Under the pieces are notes generated by a model. The model did no database searches. It was not told where the DNA came from and saw only the letters and a list, made by a program, of their open reading frames with translations. A stretch of 64,000 nt of DNA from Sphingobium sp. (lineage in GTDB: Bacteria; Pseudomonadota; Alphaproteobacteria; Sphingomonadales; Sphingomonadaceae), in NCBI GenBank assembly GCA_023266575.1, contig JAHFPV010000003.1:124001-188000 (forward strand), read 5' to 3'. Positions within the stretch are counted from its first letter, which is position 1; each line of letters starts with the position of its first letter. The translations under genes and the position numbers were made by a program. This document shows positions 32,481 to 42,097 of this stretch, one piece after another.

Positions 32481-33419
32481 ATGACTGAACACACTCGCTC
32501 AATTCGCCCCGCCAGGGCCGCGATCGCCGCTGTTCTGGCCCTCAGTGCAACCCCTTTGCTGGCACAGGAACTCGCGCCGCCGCCGGTAGCCCCAACGGTA
32601 ACCGCACCCACCGCACCGCCGGAGGCTGTGACAGCGCCAGTCGCTGCGACCCCCTCGACGCCCACTTTCGCGACCAGCGCGCCGGTGGTGCAAGCCACGC
32701 CCTCGGTCGAGGAACGTCGCGCCGCAGCGATTGCAGCCGCTGAAGCAGAGGCCGCTGCCAAGCCTGCGCCAGCGCCGCGCCGCGCCGCCGCGCGCGCTGT
32801 GGAACGGGTCGCTGCGCCAGTCGTACCGGTCGCCGTCGCACAATCGGCTCCTGCGGTGACACCGCCTGCCGTGACGCAGGCACCGGTCGCACCTGTGATC
32901 GCGCCGGAACCGGTTGCTGCAACGCCAGCCGCGCCAGTAGTGGAACAACAGGCTGCGCGCACCGACAATGCCCTGCTTTTCGCCATGGGCGGGGCAGCCT
33001 TGCTGCTCGCAGGCCTGGGTGGTGCTGCGCTGATGCGTCGTCGTCGCCCGATCGAAACGGTCGAGGAGGAGCAAATGGTTGCGCCGGTCGCCGAGCCGAT
33101 GCCGATCGAACCCGCCCCGGCGCCCGTTGCGCCCCGCTCCGTTTATACTCCCGCTGCGCCAGTGACGGACGAGGAGCGCACGATCGCCGCCATGGTTGCC
33201 GCGCCGCCCAGCCCGGAAAACCCCTTCCTCACCCACGCCAAGCGGGTGCGCCGGGCCAAGTTCCTGCTGGCCGAGCGTCAGGCGGTCGCCGCACCGCCAG
33301 AGCCCCACCAGGCTGAGCCGGTCGCAACGCCCACCCCGGCGATCGACCGCAGCCAGACCGTCTATCGCTTTGGCAATGACGGCGTGCGGACCGGTGTTCT
33401 GAAACCACGCACCCACTGA
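32481..33419 (+). CDS. Ala/Pro/Val-rich single-pass envelope protein, unknown function
   Basis: A 312-residue protein with a signal-like N-terminus (AAIAAVLALSATPLLAQE), a long low-complexity Ala/Pro/Val/Thr tract (about 30-160), one clear membrane helix (ALLFAMGGAALLLAGLGGAALM, about 169-190) followed by RRRR, and an acidic-proline cytoplasmic tail ending in a conserved-looking ENPFLTHAKRVRRAKFLL segment. The topology suggests a protein bridging the envelope. ATG 32481 is preferred; an in-frame GTG at 32463 is possible. An intrinsic terminator follows. Confidence 0.75.
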   Translation: MTEHTRSIRPARAAIAAVLALSATPLLAQELAPPPVAPTVTAPTAPPEAVTAPVAATPSTPTFATSAPVVQATPSVEERRAAAIAAAEAEAAAKPAPAPRRAAARAVERVAAPVVPVAVAQSAPAVTPPAVTQAPVAPVIAPEPVAATPAAPVVEQQAARTDNALLFAMGGAALLLAGLGGAALMRRRRPIETVEEEQMVAPVAEPMPIEPAPAPVAPRSVYTPAAPVTDEERTIAAMVAAPPSPENPFLTHAKRVRRAKFLLAERQAVAAPPEPHQAEPVATPTPAIDRSQTVYRFGNDGVRTGVLKPRTH

Positions 33420-33443
33420 TCAACCCCTGACGACAGGATGAGA

Positions 33444-33477
33444 GGGACCGGAAGCACAGTGCTTCCGGTCCCTTTTT
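33444..33477 (+). terminator. intrinsic terminator
   Basis: GGGACCGGAAGC (33444-33455) and GCTTCCGGTCCC (33461-33472) form a perfect 12-bp stem followed by TTTTT (33473-33477). Confidence 0.95.
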
Positions 33478-33562
33478 GCCTGTCCGGTTGCACTTTTGCA
33501 CACTGGCTGATACGCGCCGCGCGCATCATCCGCGCCATCACTGCACAGAAGAGTCGCTAGCC

Positions 33563-34780
33563 ATGTCAGACAAGATCAACCGCATCGTCCTTGCCTTTTC
33601 CGGTGGCCTCGACACCAGCGTGATCCTGAAATGGCTGCAACAGACATACCAGTGCGAGGTGGTGACCTTCACCGCCGATCTGGGGCAGGGCGAGGAGCTG
33701 GAGCCAGCGCGGGCCAAGGCACGGCTGATGGGCGTCAAGGAAGAACATATCTTCATCGACGACCTGCGCGAGGAATTCGTGCGCTACTATGTGTTCCCGA
33801 TGATGCGCAGCAACGCGCTCTATGAAGGCCTCTATCTGCTCGGCACCTCGATCGCCCGGCCGCTGATCGCCAAGCGCCAGATCGAGATCGCCAAAATGGT
33901 GGGCGCTGATGCGGTCAGCCATGGCGCGACCGGCAAGGGCAATGACCAGGTCCGCTTCGAGCTGGGCTATTACGCCCTGTCGCCCGACATCAAGGTGATT
34001 GCGCCCTGGCGCGAATGGGATCTCACCAGCCGCACACGGCTGATAGAATTTGCCGAACAGAATCAGATTCCGATCGCCAAGGACAAGCGCGGCGAAAGCC
34101 CCTTTTCGACCGACGCGAACATGCTGCACACCTCGTCGGAAGGTAAAGTGCTGGAAGATCCGTGGGATGAAGTCCCCGACTATGTCTATTCGCGCACGGT
34201 CAACCCGGAGGACGCGCCCGACGCGCCCGAATATATCACCATCGATTTCGAGCGCGGCGATGGCGTGGCGATCAACGGTGTCGCCATGTCGCCTGCGACA
34301 TTGCTGGAAACGCTCAACGATTATGGCCGCAAGCATGGCATTGGCCGTCTCGACCTGGTTGAAAACCGCTTCGTCGGCATGAAATCGCGCGGCATGTATG
34401 AAACGCCGGGCGGCACCATCTATCACCTGGCCCATCGCGGTATTGAGCAGGTGACGCTGGATCGCGGCGCGGCGCATCTGAAGGACGAACTGGCCCCCAA
34501 ATATGCCGAGCTGATCTATAACGGCTTCTGGTTTTCGCCAGAGCGCGAGATGTTGCAGGCGGCGATCGACCATAGCCAGGAGAAGGTCACCGGCACCGTC
34601 CGGCTCAAGCTCTACAAGGGCGGCGTCTATGTCGTGGGTCGCAAGTCGCCTTATTCGCTCTACAGCGAGAAGGTCGTGACGTTCGAGGATGATGCGGGCG
34701 CCTATGACCAGCGCGACGCGGCGGGCTTCATCAAGCTCAACGCGCTGCGGTTGCGATTGCTGGGGCGGCGGGACGCCTGA
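33563..34780 (+). CDS. argG: argininosuccinate synthase
   Basis: A 405-residue enzyme joining citrulline and aspartate with ATP in arginine biosynthesis. The ATP P-loop is [12 protein letters not shown], with [27 protein letters not shown] and [14 protein letters not shown] as further family signatures; length is standard. The ATG at 33563 gives the canonical N-terminus. It is monocistronic, between an intrinsic terminator and a large intergenic palindrome. Confidence 0.98.
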   Translation: MSDKINRIVLAFSGGLDTSVILKWLQQTYQCEVVTFTADLGQGEELEPARAKARLMGVKEEHIFIDDLREEFVRYYVFPMMRSNALYEGLYLLGTSIARPLIAKRQIEIAKMVGADAVSHGATGKGNDQVRFELGYYALSPDIKVIAPWREWDLTSRTRLIEFAEQNQIPIAKDKRGESPFSTDANMLHTSSEGKVLEDPWDEVPDYVYSRTVNPEDAPDAPEYITIDFERGDGVAINGVAMSPATLLETLNDYGRKHGIGRLDLVENRFVGMKSRGMYETPGGTIYHLAHRGIEQVTLDRGAAHLKDELAPKYAELIYNGFWFSPEREMLQAAIDHSQEKVTGTVRLKLYKGGVYVVGRKSPYSLYSEKVVTFEDDAGAYDQRDAAGFIKLNALRLRLLGRRDA

Positions 34781-34788
34781 TTCATTCT

Positions 34789-34881
34789 CTCCTCCCGCCT
34801 GCGGGAGGGGTCGGGGAGGGCATGTCCGATGCGACTGCCGGTTACAGACCCTCCCCTACCCCCTCCCGCAAGCGGGAGGGG
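34789..34881. repeat. intergenic palindrome after argG
   Basis: CTCCTCCCGCCTGCGGGAGG (from 34789) and CCCTCCCGCAAGCGGGAGGG (ending near 34880) are each self-complementary, and the two halves also pair with each other, with CCCTCCCC in between. It is a C/G-rich repeat of the same type as at 40374-40471 and could end argG transcription. Confidence 0.7.
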
Positions 34882-35014
34882 GACAAAGTCAGACGTTACA
34901 AATTGCGACAGTTTGCCTGTTGCGCTGACATAGTTGCGGGACAAGTCTTGCCCATAAGTGATCTCAAGGACGGCGACATGCCGTTCATGACAATCATTTG
35001 GAAGGTAGCTGGAC

Positions 35015-35686
35015 ATGCTTCGTAAATTTTTTGGCACCGTGGCGCTGGGTTCGCTGTTCGTCGGCGGCCTTGCTGCCTCGCATCTCGCTTTCGCCCAGCC
35101 GGGCGGTGAAGGGCCGGGCCGGGGTGGCCGCGGTGGCATGATGGCCATGGCGGACACCAACAAGGATGGCGCGATCAGCAAGGCGGAACTGACCGCCGGG
35201 CTGGAAGCGCGCTTTGCCAGGATGGACGTCGACAAGGACGGCAAGCTGACCCAGGCCGATCGTGACGCGATGCGCGCCCAGCGGCTCGACATGCGCTTTG
35301 CCGCGCTGGACACCGACAAGAATGGCCAGGTCAGCAAGGCGGAATTTACCGCCGCGCATGAAGCCCGCGCCGACAAGCGCGCCGAGCGCCGTGCTGAAGC
35401 CGGCAAGCCCGGTGGCCCCGAAGGCCGCAAATGGGCGGGCCGTGGCCATCATCGCGGTCTCGGCCAAGGTGGTATGATAGGGGGCGGCATGATGGGCGGG
35501 CGCGGCGACGCGAACAAGGATGGCACCGTCACCAAGGCCGAGTTCATGGCCGGGCCGATCGCGATGTTCGACAAGGCCGACGCCAACAAGGATGGCAAGG
35601 TGACCGCCGATGAAATGAAGGCAGGCCGCGAAGCGATGCGCGGCGCGTGGAAGGACCGCAAGGCACCCCCGCCGCCCGCAGGCTAA
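35015..35686 (+). CDS. exported EF-hand calcium-binding protein
   Basis: A 223-residue protein with a signal peptide (FGTVALGSLFVGGLAASHLA) and five canonical EF-hand loops: DTNKDGAISKAE, DVDKDGKLTQAD, DTDKNGQVSKAE, DANKDGTVTKAE and DANKDGKVTADE. A Gly/Arg/His/Met-rich spacer separates loops three and four. It should bind calcium in the periplasm or outside the cell. It sits 135 bases upstream of a two-component system on the same strand, so a sensing link is possible but untested. Confidence 0.92.
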   Translation: MLRKFFGTVALGSLFVGGLAASHLAFAQPGGEGPGRGGRGGMMAMADTNKDGAISKAELTAGLEARFARMDVDKDGKLTQADRDAMRAQRLDMRFAALDTDKNGQVSKAEFTAAHEARADKRAERRAEAGKPGGPEGRKWAGRGHHRGLGQGGMIGGGMMGGRGDANKDGTVTKAEFMAGPIAMFDKADANKDGKVTADEMKAGREAMRGAWKDRKAPPPPAG

Positions 35687-35821
35687 ATACTCCCTTTCGC
35701 GGTCCGGCCCGGCATTCCCCCTGATGTCCCTGAACCCGATCGCGACAACTGGAAGGGCGAAGGCGTGCCCCCTTGCGCCTTCGCCCTTCCAACCTTTGTT
35801 CAGCCATGACAGACAGGCAGC

Positions 35822-36541
35822 ATGAGCGAAAAACCCCATCTCCTCCTCGTCGATGACGAGCGTTCGATCCGCGAACCGCTGGCGCAATATCTGTCCCGCA
35901 ACGGCTTTCGCGTCACCGCCGTCGACAGCGCGGCGGAGGCGCGCATTCGCCTGAACGCCAACGCTATCGACCTGGTGATCCTCGACATCATGATGCCGGG
36001 CGAGGACGGCCTGTCGCTCTGCCGCTATATCCGCGAAACCAGCGAAATCCCGGTCATCCTGCTCACCGCCCGCACCGAGGAGACCGACCGCATCGTCGGG
36101 CTGGAGATGGGCGCGGACGATTATGTCCTCAAACCCTTTTCGCCCCGCGAACTGGTGGCCCGGATCAAGGTGATCTTCCGCCGCGTCGCCACCGGCGGCC
36201 AGCGCGTCACCGCGCCCGATGGCGCCAATTACAGTTTCGCCGGCTGGCTGCTCAAGACGCAGGAGCGCACGCTGGTGGACAGCGAGGGCGTGTCGCTGCC
36301 ACTGTCGACCGCCGAATATAATCTGATGCTGGCTTTTGCGACCCGCCCCAACAGCGTGCTGAGCCGCGACCAGTTGCTCGACATCACGCAGGGCCGCGAA
36401 GCCAATGCGTTCGACCGGGCGATCGACAATCAGATCAGCCGCCTGCGCAAGAAGATCGAGCCGGACCCCAAAAATCCGACTTTGATCAAGACCGTCTGGG
36501 GCGGCGGCTACACATTGTCCGCCGAAGTCCGAAAACTGTGA
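35822..36541 (+). CDS. OmpR-family response regulator
   Basis: A 239-residue regulator. The receiver domain has VDDE, the phospho-Asp near 55 (LVILDIMMPGEDG) and Lys in VLKPFSP; the winged-helix domain has LPLSTAEYNLMLAF and RAIDNQISRLRKKIE ending in TVWGGGYTL. It is close to the OmpR/CpxR group of alphaproteobacteria. The start lies after the AGGCAGC leader. Its TGA overlaps the ATG of the kinase by one base. Confidence 0.94.
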   Translation: MSEKPHLLLVDDERSIREPLAQYLSRNGFRVTAVDSAAEARIRLNANAIDLVILDIMMPGEDGLSLCRYIRETSEIPVILLTARTEETDRIVGLEMGADDYVLKPFSPRELVARIKVIFRRVATGGQRVTAPDGANYSFAGWLLKTQERTLVDSEGVSLPLSTAEYNLMLAFATRPNSVLSRDQLLDITQGREANAFDRAIDNQISRLRKKIEPDPKNPTLIKTVWGGGYTLSAEVRKL

Positions 36542-37896
36542 TGGCGCAGGCGTGGAAGCGGCTGCGCCTATGGCCGCAAAGTCTGGTCGGGCAGATCATC
36601 CTGCTCGTCGCGCTGGCGCTGTTCGTGGCGCAGGCGATCAATTTCGCGCTGCTCTATCGCGAACGGACCCAGCTGGAACTGACCGGCCAGACAGCCCCTG
36701 CCGTCTATCGCGTCATCGATGCGCTCGACAACCGGCCCGATCGCCCGGTCCCGCCACGGATGCGCGCCCGCTTCGTGCAAGGCACGCCGACGTTGAAAGG
36801 ACAGGCGCGCCCCGATATCGAAAAGCGCGCCATGGCCATGTTCGGGGATATCGGCCTCAACATATTGAGCGTCCGCGTGGTGCAGGATGATAGCGTCATG
36901 CCCATGCGCCGCTGGGAGCGCATCCGCATCCGCGCCAATGGCGAACGTCCGCACGACCATCGCGTCGCCCGGCTGACGCTGGCGGCGGAATATGAGCCGG
37001 GCAAATGGGTGGTGACGCAGGCCCGGACCGGCGACCGGCCGCAGCGCTTTGGCGGCTGGCTGGTCGGCCAGACGCTCATCCTCTATGTCATCGTCCTGCT
37101 GCCCCTGCTCTGGGTCGGCAGTCGCCTCGCGCGACCGCTCAAGCAACTCACCGGCTCCGCCCAGCAATTTGCCCGCACCGGCTCTGCCGATCCGGTCGAT
37201 GAACGCGGCCCCGGCGATGTGCGCGACCTGACCATGGCGTTCAACGCCATGCGATCGCGCATCATCGCCATGCTGGATGAGAAAGATAGGATGCTCGGCG
37301 CGATCGGCCACGATTTGCGGACTCCGCTCGCCTCCCTCAGGGTCCGGGCCGAATCGGTCGAGGATGATGGCGAGCGGGCGCGCATGTCCGAAACGATCGA
37401 CGAAATGAACCGGATGCTGGAGGATATCCTCTCGCTTGCCCGTGCCGGGCGTAGCACCGAAGCCGCGCAGAAGGTCGATCTGGCGTCTCTGGCTGACGCG
37501 GTGGTGGAGGATTTCATCGAACTGGGATCACCGGTCGACATGACCGACAGCGACCGCGCCGTCGCCTTCGTCCGCCCCCAGCAGATCCGCCGTGCACTGC
37601 GCAACCTTGTCGAAAACGCCATCGTCTATGGCGAACGCGCCCATGTGTCGGTCAACCGCGAAGGCGGCATGATCCGCATCATCGTGGCCGATGAAGGGCC
37701 GGGCATTGCCGAGGACCGGATGGACGAAATGCTCGAACCCTTCACCCGGCTGGAAGGCTCGCGTAACCGCGAGACCGGCGGGGCAGGGCTGGGGCTGGCG
37801 CTGGTGCGCGCGATCATGGCCGAACATCAGGGCGCATTGCGGCTGGCCAACCGGCCAGGTGGCGGACTGGAAGCGAGTTTGGTGCTGCCGGGCTGA
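36541..37896 (+). CDS. sensor histidine kinase, EnvZ-like architecture
   Basis: A 451-residue kinase. Membrane helices at about 15-38 and 173-195 enclose a periplasmic region of about 130 residues rich in Arg and Pro. HAMP follows (SRLARPLKQL), then HisKA with His near 257 (GAIGHDLRTPL), and HATPase with NLVENAIVY, DEGPGI and GGAGLGLALV. It is coupled to the preceding regulator by a TGATG overlap (GTG 36538 is an alternative start). Stimulus unknown. Confidence 0.93.
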   Translation: MAQAWKRLRLWPQSLVGQIILLVALALFVAQAINFALLYRERTQLELTGQTAPAVYRVIDALDNRPDRPVPPRMRARFVQGTPTLKGQARPDIEKRAMAMFGDIGLNILSVRVVQDDSVMPMRRWERIRIRANGERPHDHRVARLTLAAEYEPGKWVVTQARTGDRPQRFGGWLVGQTLILYVIVLLPLLWVGSRLARPLKQLTGSAQQFARTGSADPVDERGPGDVRDLTMAFNAMRSRIIAMLDEKDRMLGAIGHDLRTPLASLRVRAESVEDDGERARMSETIDEMNRMLEDILSLARAGRSTEAAQKVDLASLADAVVEDFIELGSPVDMTDSDRAVAFVRPQQIRRALRNLVENAIVYGERAHVSVNREGGMIRIIVADEGPGIAEDRMDEMLEPFTRLEGSRNRETGGAGLGLALVRAIMAEHQGALRLANRPGGGLEASLVLPG

Positions 37897-37932
37897 GTGG
37901 ACGGGGTATTTTATGCCGACTGCGGCAAAATC

Positions 37933-39015
37933 TCAAACCCCCAACCGTTCCGCCACCCGCGCCGCGCGCTTTTCCTCCAGCCGCTTGGACCGTTCCTCCA
38001 GATAGACCTTGATCATCGCGACGATCGGGTCGGCCAGGAACAGCCCCATGATGCCGAACAGTGCGCCGAACAGAATCTGCGCCGCGAGCACCAGCGCGGG
38101 GGCCAGATCCGTGGCCTTTTTCGCCACCATCGGCACGATGAGATAGCCATCGACAATCTGCACCGCCAGATAGACGCCAAAGGCATAGAGGCCGGTGTCG
38201 GTACCGCCGGAAAAGCCGACCAGGATGATCAGCACGCCCGAAAGGATCGACCCGATATTGGGCAGGAAGGCGAACAGGCCGGTCAACAGCCCCAGCAGCC
38301 CTGCCATCGGCACCCCGCCAGCCCAGAGCAGCAGCCAGGTGCCGACACCCTCCACCGCCATCCCGATCAGCCGCCCGGCCATCAGCCGCCGCAGCGTCCA
38401 GCCCATCTTGTCGGCGATAGCGTAGAAATGGCTGCGCTTTTCCATCGGCAGCATCCAAGCGACGCCGCGTTCATAGAGTTTGGGATCGACCGCGATGAAG
38501 ATCGCCAGCACCAGCATCATGACCCCGCTGGTGATCGCGCCGACCGCGGTGCCGACTGCCGCCGTCACCCGTCCCATCGAACTCATCGCCTGACTGGCGA
38601 GGCTCTTCAAATCCTCCGGCGTGGTGGACACGCCCATCTGCTGCATCCAGCCGCCCACGCGCGCGACCTGCGTTTCGACGATCGTCCGCATCGCCTGCGC
38701 CTGTTCCATCAGGCTCGATCCGGTCAGGTAGAAGGTCCATACCATGAAAGCGACGGCGCTCAGCAGCACGATCGTCAGCCGCCAGCCGCGCGCGATCGGC
38801 AGCACGCGCTTCAACAGCCGCGCCCCGCCATCCATCATCGTCGCCAGCACCAGCGCGCCCAGCACCAGCAGGATCGGCTGCGCCAATATCGCGATCAGCC
38901 CGATGAGGATGGCCAGCGCGAACCATACGCCCGCGCGCTGCAACTCCTGGGCCACCAGCGGGCTGCGCACTTCGCTGGGACCGGGTTCCTCGACATGATG
39001 CTGCGTGTCGCTCAA
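37933..39015 (-). CDS. AI-2E / PerM family permease
   Basis: A 360-residue polytopic membrane protein with about eight helices in two blocks (about 25-85 and 145-345) around a soluble stretch. The conserved FLPNIGSILSGVLIILVGF and the C-terminal DLAPALVLAAQILFGALFG plus FLADPIVAMIKVYLEE identify the AI-2E exporter/PerM family. Real substrates range from autoinducer-2 to ions, so none is assigned. It ends in a coiled basic tail and lies 23 bases after lepB. Confidence 0.88.
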   Translation of the reverse strand: MSDTQHHVEEPGPSEVRSPLVAQELQRAGVWFALAILIGLIAILAQPILLVLGALVLATMMDGGARLLKRVLPIARGWRLTIVLLSAVAFMVWTFYLTGSSLMEQAQAMRTIVETQVARVGGWMQQMGVSTTPEDLKSLASQAMSSMGRVTAAVGTAVGAITSGVMMLVLAIFIAVDPKLYERGVAWMLPMEKRSHFYAIADKMGWTLRRLMAGRLIGMAVEGVGTWLLLWAGGVPMAGLLGLLTGLFAFLPNIGSILSGVLIILVGFSGGTDTGLYAFGVYLAVQIVDGYLIVPMVAKKATDLAPALVLAAQILFGALFGIMGLFLADPIVAMIKVYLEERSKRLEEKRAARVAERLGV

Positions 39016-39038
39016 ACCCGATGCCCCTTATATCATGA

Positions 39039-39965
39039 CTATTTCGGGTCGGTAACGCTCGCTGGCCGCAGGCTGTTCCCGGCGCGGCCGCTACGCAGCG
39101 AGCGGACCCAGCTCAGCGGATTCCATGTCGTATCGCCGTCCAGGCTGAAAGTGATGAACTCGGCCCGCCCGCCAATCGCCTCCCATGGCACAGGCCCGCC
39201 CAGCCCATTTTCCTCCAGCGGCGCACGGCTGTCGGCGCTATTGTCGCGATTGTCGCCCATCAGGAACACATGGTTGGCAGGCACCCTGACCGGGCCATAC
39301 CAGTCGAGCGCGCTAGGCCCCATGTCGATCGTCAGGTACGTCTTGCCATTGGGCAGAATTTCCTGCCGCACCGGCAATTCGCAATAGTCCTTGCCGTCCA
39401 CGCCGCTGACGCGCGCGCCGGGGAATTGCATCGGCGAACAGGGGGCATTGGCATCCACGGCCAGACGCAGCGGCTTCAATGCCTTCTGCTTTACCGCCAC
39501 GCCGTTCAGCACCACCTGTCCGCCGCGCACCTCGATAATGTCACCGGGCAGACCGATCACCCGCTTGATATAATCCTCGCGCCGGTTCTGCGGCGACACG
39601 ATGACGATATCGCCGCGTTCGGGCAGCCGACCGAACAGTCGCCCTTTCAGGAAGGGCAGGGGGTGAAAGCTGGGCGAGACATAGGACCAGCCATAGGGGA
39701 ATTTGCTCACCACCAGCCGATCACCGGTCAGCAGCACCGGCATCATCGATTCGGACGGGATGTAAAAGGGCTTGGCGACGAAACTGTGGAAGGCCAGCAC
39801 CGCCAGGATCAGCAGCGACAGGCTTTTGACCTCCTGCCACCAATTGACCCAAGGCGCGGGCGCTTTGATTTCAGGTGCGGGGGTTTCCGGTGCAGGCGTC
39901 TCGTCGCTCAGGTCGGCTGCGGTCATTTGAGTCTGCTCGCTGGGGTCGGGGGGCAGGGCGCTCAC
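39039..39965 (-). CDS. lepB: signal peptidase I
   Basis: A 308-residue inner-membrane protease that removes signal peptides. A Pro/Glu-rich N-terminal tail precedes one membrane helix ([15 protein letters not shown]). The catalytic Ser is near 73 in [10 protein letters not shown]; the catalytic Lys lies in [14 protein letters not shown], and [11 protein letters not shown] is box E. GTG 39965 is chosen: its GTGA overlaps the acpS stop, giving coupling; ATG 39926 is an alternative start. Confidence 0.95.
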   Translation of the reverse strand: MSALPPDPSEQTQMTAADLSDETPAPETPAPEIKAPAPWVNWWQEVKSLSLLILAVLAFHSFVAKPFYIPSESMMPVLLTGDRLVVSKFPYGWSYVSPSFHPLPFLKGRLFGRLPERGDIVIVSPQNRREDYIKRVIGLPGDIIEVRGGQVVLNGVAVKQKALKPLRLAVDANAPCSPMQFPGARVSGVDGKDYCELPVRQEILPNGKTYLTIDMGPSALDWYGPVRVPANHVFLMGDNRDNSADSRAPLEENGLGGPVPWEAIGGRAEFITFSLDGDTTWNPLSWVRSLRSGRAGNSLRPASVTDPK

Positions 39966-40363
39966 AGCGGCACCGCCTCTATGATGACGAAGGCCTGCGC
40001 CCATGGATGATCGTCGGTGAGCGTCAGATGAATGACCGGCTTGTGACCCGCAGGCACCATCGTTTCCAGCCGCGCCAGCGCGCCGCCGGTCAGGGCCAGC
40101 GTCGGCGCGCCCGACGGCGCGTTGACCACGCCGATATCCTTCATGAACACGCCGCGCTTGAACCCGGTGCCGACCGCCTTGGAAAAAGCCTCCTTGGCGG
40201 CGAACCGCTTGGCCAGCGTCCCCGCCTTGGTGAAGGGGCGGCGATTGGCCTTGGCCTGCTCGACATCGGTGAACACACGGCTCTCAAACCGCGCGCCGAA
40301 GCGGTCGAGCGAGTTCTGGATACGCTCGATATTGCAGAGGTCGGAGCCGAGGCCGATGATCAC
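39962..40363 (-). CDS. acpS: holo-[acyl-carrier-protein] synthase
   Basis: A 133-residue enzyme that attaches 4'-phosphopantetheine to acyl carrier protein. The magnesium-binding [14 protein letters not shown] and the catalytic [14 protein letters not shown] are both present. Length is normal. It is coupled to lepB downstream through a GTGA overlap and separated from pdxJ by a large palindrome. Confidence 0.96.
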   Translation of the reverse strand: MIIGLGSDLCNIERIQNSLDRFGARFESRVFTDVEQAKANRRPFTKAGTLAKRFAAKEAFSKAVGTGFKRGVFMKDIGVVNAPSGAPTLALTGGALARLETMVPAGHKPVIHLTLTDDHPWAQAFVIIEAVPL

Positions 40364-40373
40364 CTTGAAAGCC

Positions 40374-40471
40374 CCTCCCCTTCAGGGGAGGGGTTGGGGT
40401 GGGGGCGTGCCGCAGACGCGGCGCCAAGACGATGACCCCCACCCCCGTCCCCTCCCCTGAAGGGGAGGGGT
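40374..40471. repeat. large GC-rich palindrome between pdxJ and acpS
   Basis: CCCCTCCCCTTCAGGGGAGG and its partner CCCCTCCCCTGAAGGGGAGG bracket mirrored GGGGTGGGGG and CCCCACCCCC tracts. Each arm is itself a hairpin, so the unit can form a cruciform. It probably separates transcription of the two genes. Confidence 0.75.
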
Positions 40472-40499
40472 GAAGAATCGTCGCGATCAATATCTTGGC

Positions 40500-41228
40500 T
40501 CAACGCGCCAGATCCATCTGCCGCCGCATCTCTCTGATACTGCCTTCCAGCCCGCCGAAGATCGCCTCGCCGATCAGGAAATGGCCGATATTGAGTTCGG
40601 CAACCTGCGGGATGGCGGCGATCGGCGCGACATTGTCGAAGGTCAGGCCATGGCCCGCATGAGGCTCGATGCTGTTTTTCGCCGCCAGCGCGGCGGCATC
40701 GGCCAGCTTGCGCAATTCCGCCGCGCGCGCTTCGCCATGCATATGGGCATAGGCACCGGTGTGGAATTCCACCACCGGCGCGCCCAGCCGGATCGCCGCG
40801 TCGATCTGGCGCGCGTCCGCCTCGATGAACAGGCTGACGCGAATCCCCGCGTCACCCAGCGCCTGCACGATGGGCTGAAGCGTCTCAAACTGTCCCGCCG
40901 CGTCCAGTCCGCCCTCGGTCGTGCGCTCCTCGCGCTTTTCCGGCACGATGCAGGCGGCGTGCGGCCTGTAGCGCAGCGCGATGTCCAGCATCTCCGCCGT
41001 CGCCGCCATCTCCAGATTGAGCGGCACGTTGAGCGCCGCCATCAGCGTGGCGACATCCTCGTCGCGAATATGCCGCCGGTCCTCGCGCAGATGCGCGGTG
41101 ATCCCGTCCGCCCCCGCCTTTACCGCCAGCAACGCCGCCTTGACCGGATCGGGATGATCCCCGCCGCGCGCGTTGCGGATGGTCGCCACATGGTCGATAT
41201 TGACGCCAAGGCGCAGGGGCGTGGTCAT
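40500..41228 (-). CDS. pdxJ: pyridoxine 5'-phosphate synthase
   Basis: A 242-residue TIM-barrel enzyme that condenses 3-amino-2-oxopropyl phosphate with deoxyxylulose 5-phosphate to pyridoxine phosphate. The family marks [40 protein letters not shown] and the C-terminal [13 protein letters not shown] are all there. ATG 41228 gives the canonical N-terminus; the frame's earlier start lies within pyrE. It follows pyrE by four bases, so the two are co-transcribed. Confidence 0.97.
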   Translation of the reverse strand: MTTPLRLGVNIDHVATIRNARGGDHPDPVKAALLAVKAGADGITAHLREDRRHIRDEDVATLMAALNVPLNLEMAATAEMLDIALRYRPHAACIVPEKREERTTEGGLDAAGQFETLQPIVQALGDAGIRVSLFIEADARQIDAAIRLGAPVVEFHTGAYAHMHGEARAAELRKLADAAALAAKNSIEPHAGHGLTFDNVAPIAAIPQVAELNIGHFLIGEAIFGGLEGSIREMRRQMDLAR

Positions 41229-41232
41229 GGCG

Positions 41233-41823
41233 CTATATCTTCCGGCTGCCCGGCTTAATCGCCGGGATCGCCGCCAGTTCGGGCGGCACCGCATCGGCTT
41301 CATAGACCGGGAAATTGATCGACACGAGCGGATAGAAGGGGACGCCCAACTCCACCTCGCCCGCCGACCGGTCGACCAGCGCGGCTTCGGCGATGACAAT
41401 GCCGCCTTCTGCCGTCACTGCCTCGATCGCCTGGCGCGACGACAGGCCGGTGGTCACGACATCCTCGACCATCAGCACTTTCTGTCCGGGCGATATGGCA
41501 AAGCCCCGGCGCAGCTCGAATGTCCCTTCGGGCCGTTCCAGAAACACCGCGTCCTTGCCGAGCGCGCGGCCGACTTCATGTCCGACGATCAGGCCGCCCA
41601 TGGCTGGCGAAACCACCAGGTCGATCTCCTGCCGCAATTCGCGCGGCAGTTTCTGCACCATCGCGCGGGCGAGAGTGCCAGCGCGCTCGGCATTCATCAG
41701 CACGCGGGCGCATTGCAGATAATTGGCGCTGCGGCGACCCGACGACAATATGAAATGTCCTTCCAGCAATGCCCCTGCTGCCCGGAATTCCGCCAAAACC
41801 TCTTCGTCGCTCATGCCGTTCAT
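41233..41823 (-). CDS. pyrE: orotate phosphoribosyltransferase
   Basis: A 196-residue enzyme making orotidine 5'-phosphate from orotate and PRPP. The PRPP-binding loop [14 protein letters not shown] and the N-terminal [20 protein letters not shown] are diagnostic. It is the first gene of the pyrE-pdxJ unit. The 274 bases to coxB (41824-42097) hold the divergent promoters and no gene. Confidence 0.97.
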   Translation of the reverse strand: MNGMSDEEVLAEFRAAGALLEGHFILSSGRRSANYLQCARVLMNAERAGTLARAMVQKLPRELRQEIDLVVSPAMGGLIVGHEVGRALGKDAVFLERPEGTFELRRGFAISPGQKVLMVEDVVTTGLSSRQAIEAVTAEGGIVIAEAALVDRSAGEVELGVPFYPLVSINFPVYEADAVPPELAAIPAIKPGSRKI

Positions 41824-42097
41824 CTATCCTGTCGCGGGCCATGCGGGCGCTCTGCCCCCCATCATATCCCTGTAAACATGACGCACGCGACGCGCCATGA
41901 TCGCGCCCCTGTGCGCGCTGCTGCGAAATAGGGGGCCAAAGGGGACGTTGCAACAGCGAAGAAAATCTGGTCATGGAAGCTTGAGGCATGAAAAAACCAT
42001 GCCTATAAGCCGCGGCAGAACCGACCGGGCGGGGGCGATGCGCAGACGCGCGTCTTCGTTGCAGCGGCGCCAAGGGGTTACGGGGTAAGAATACGCT

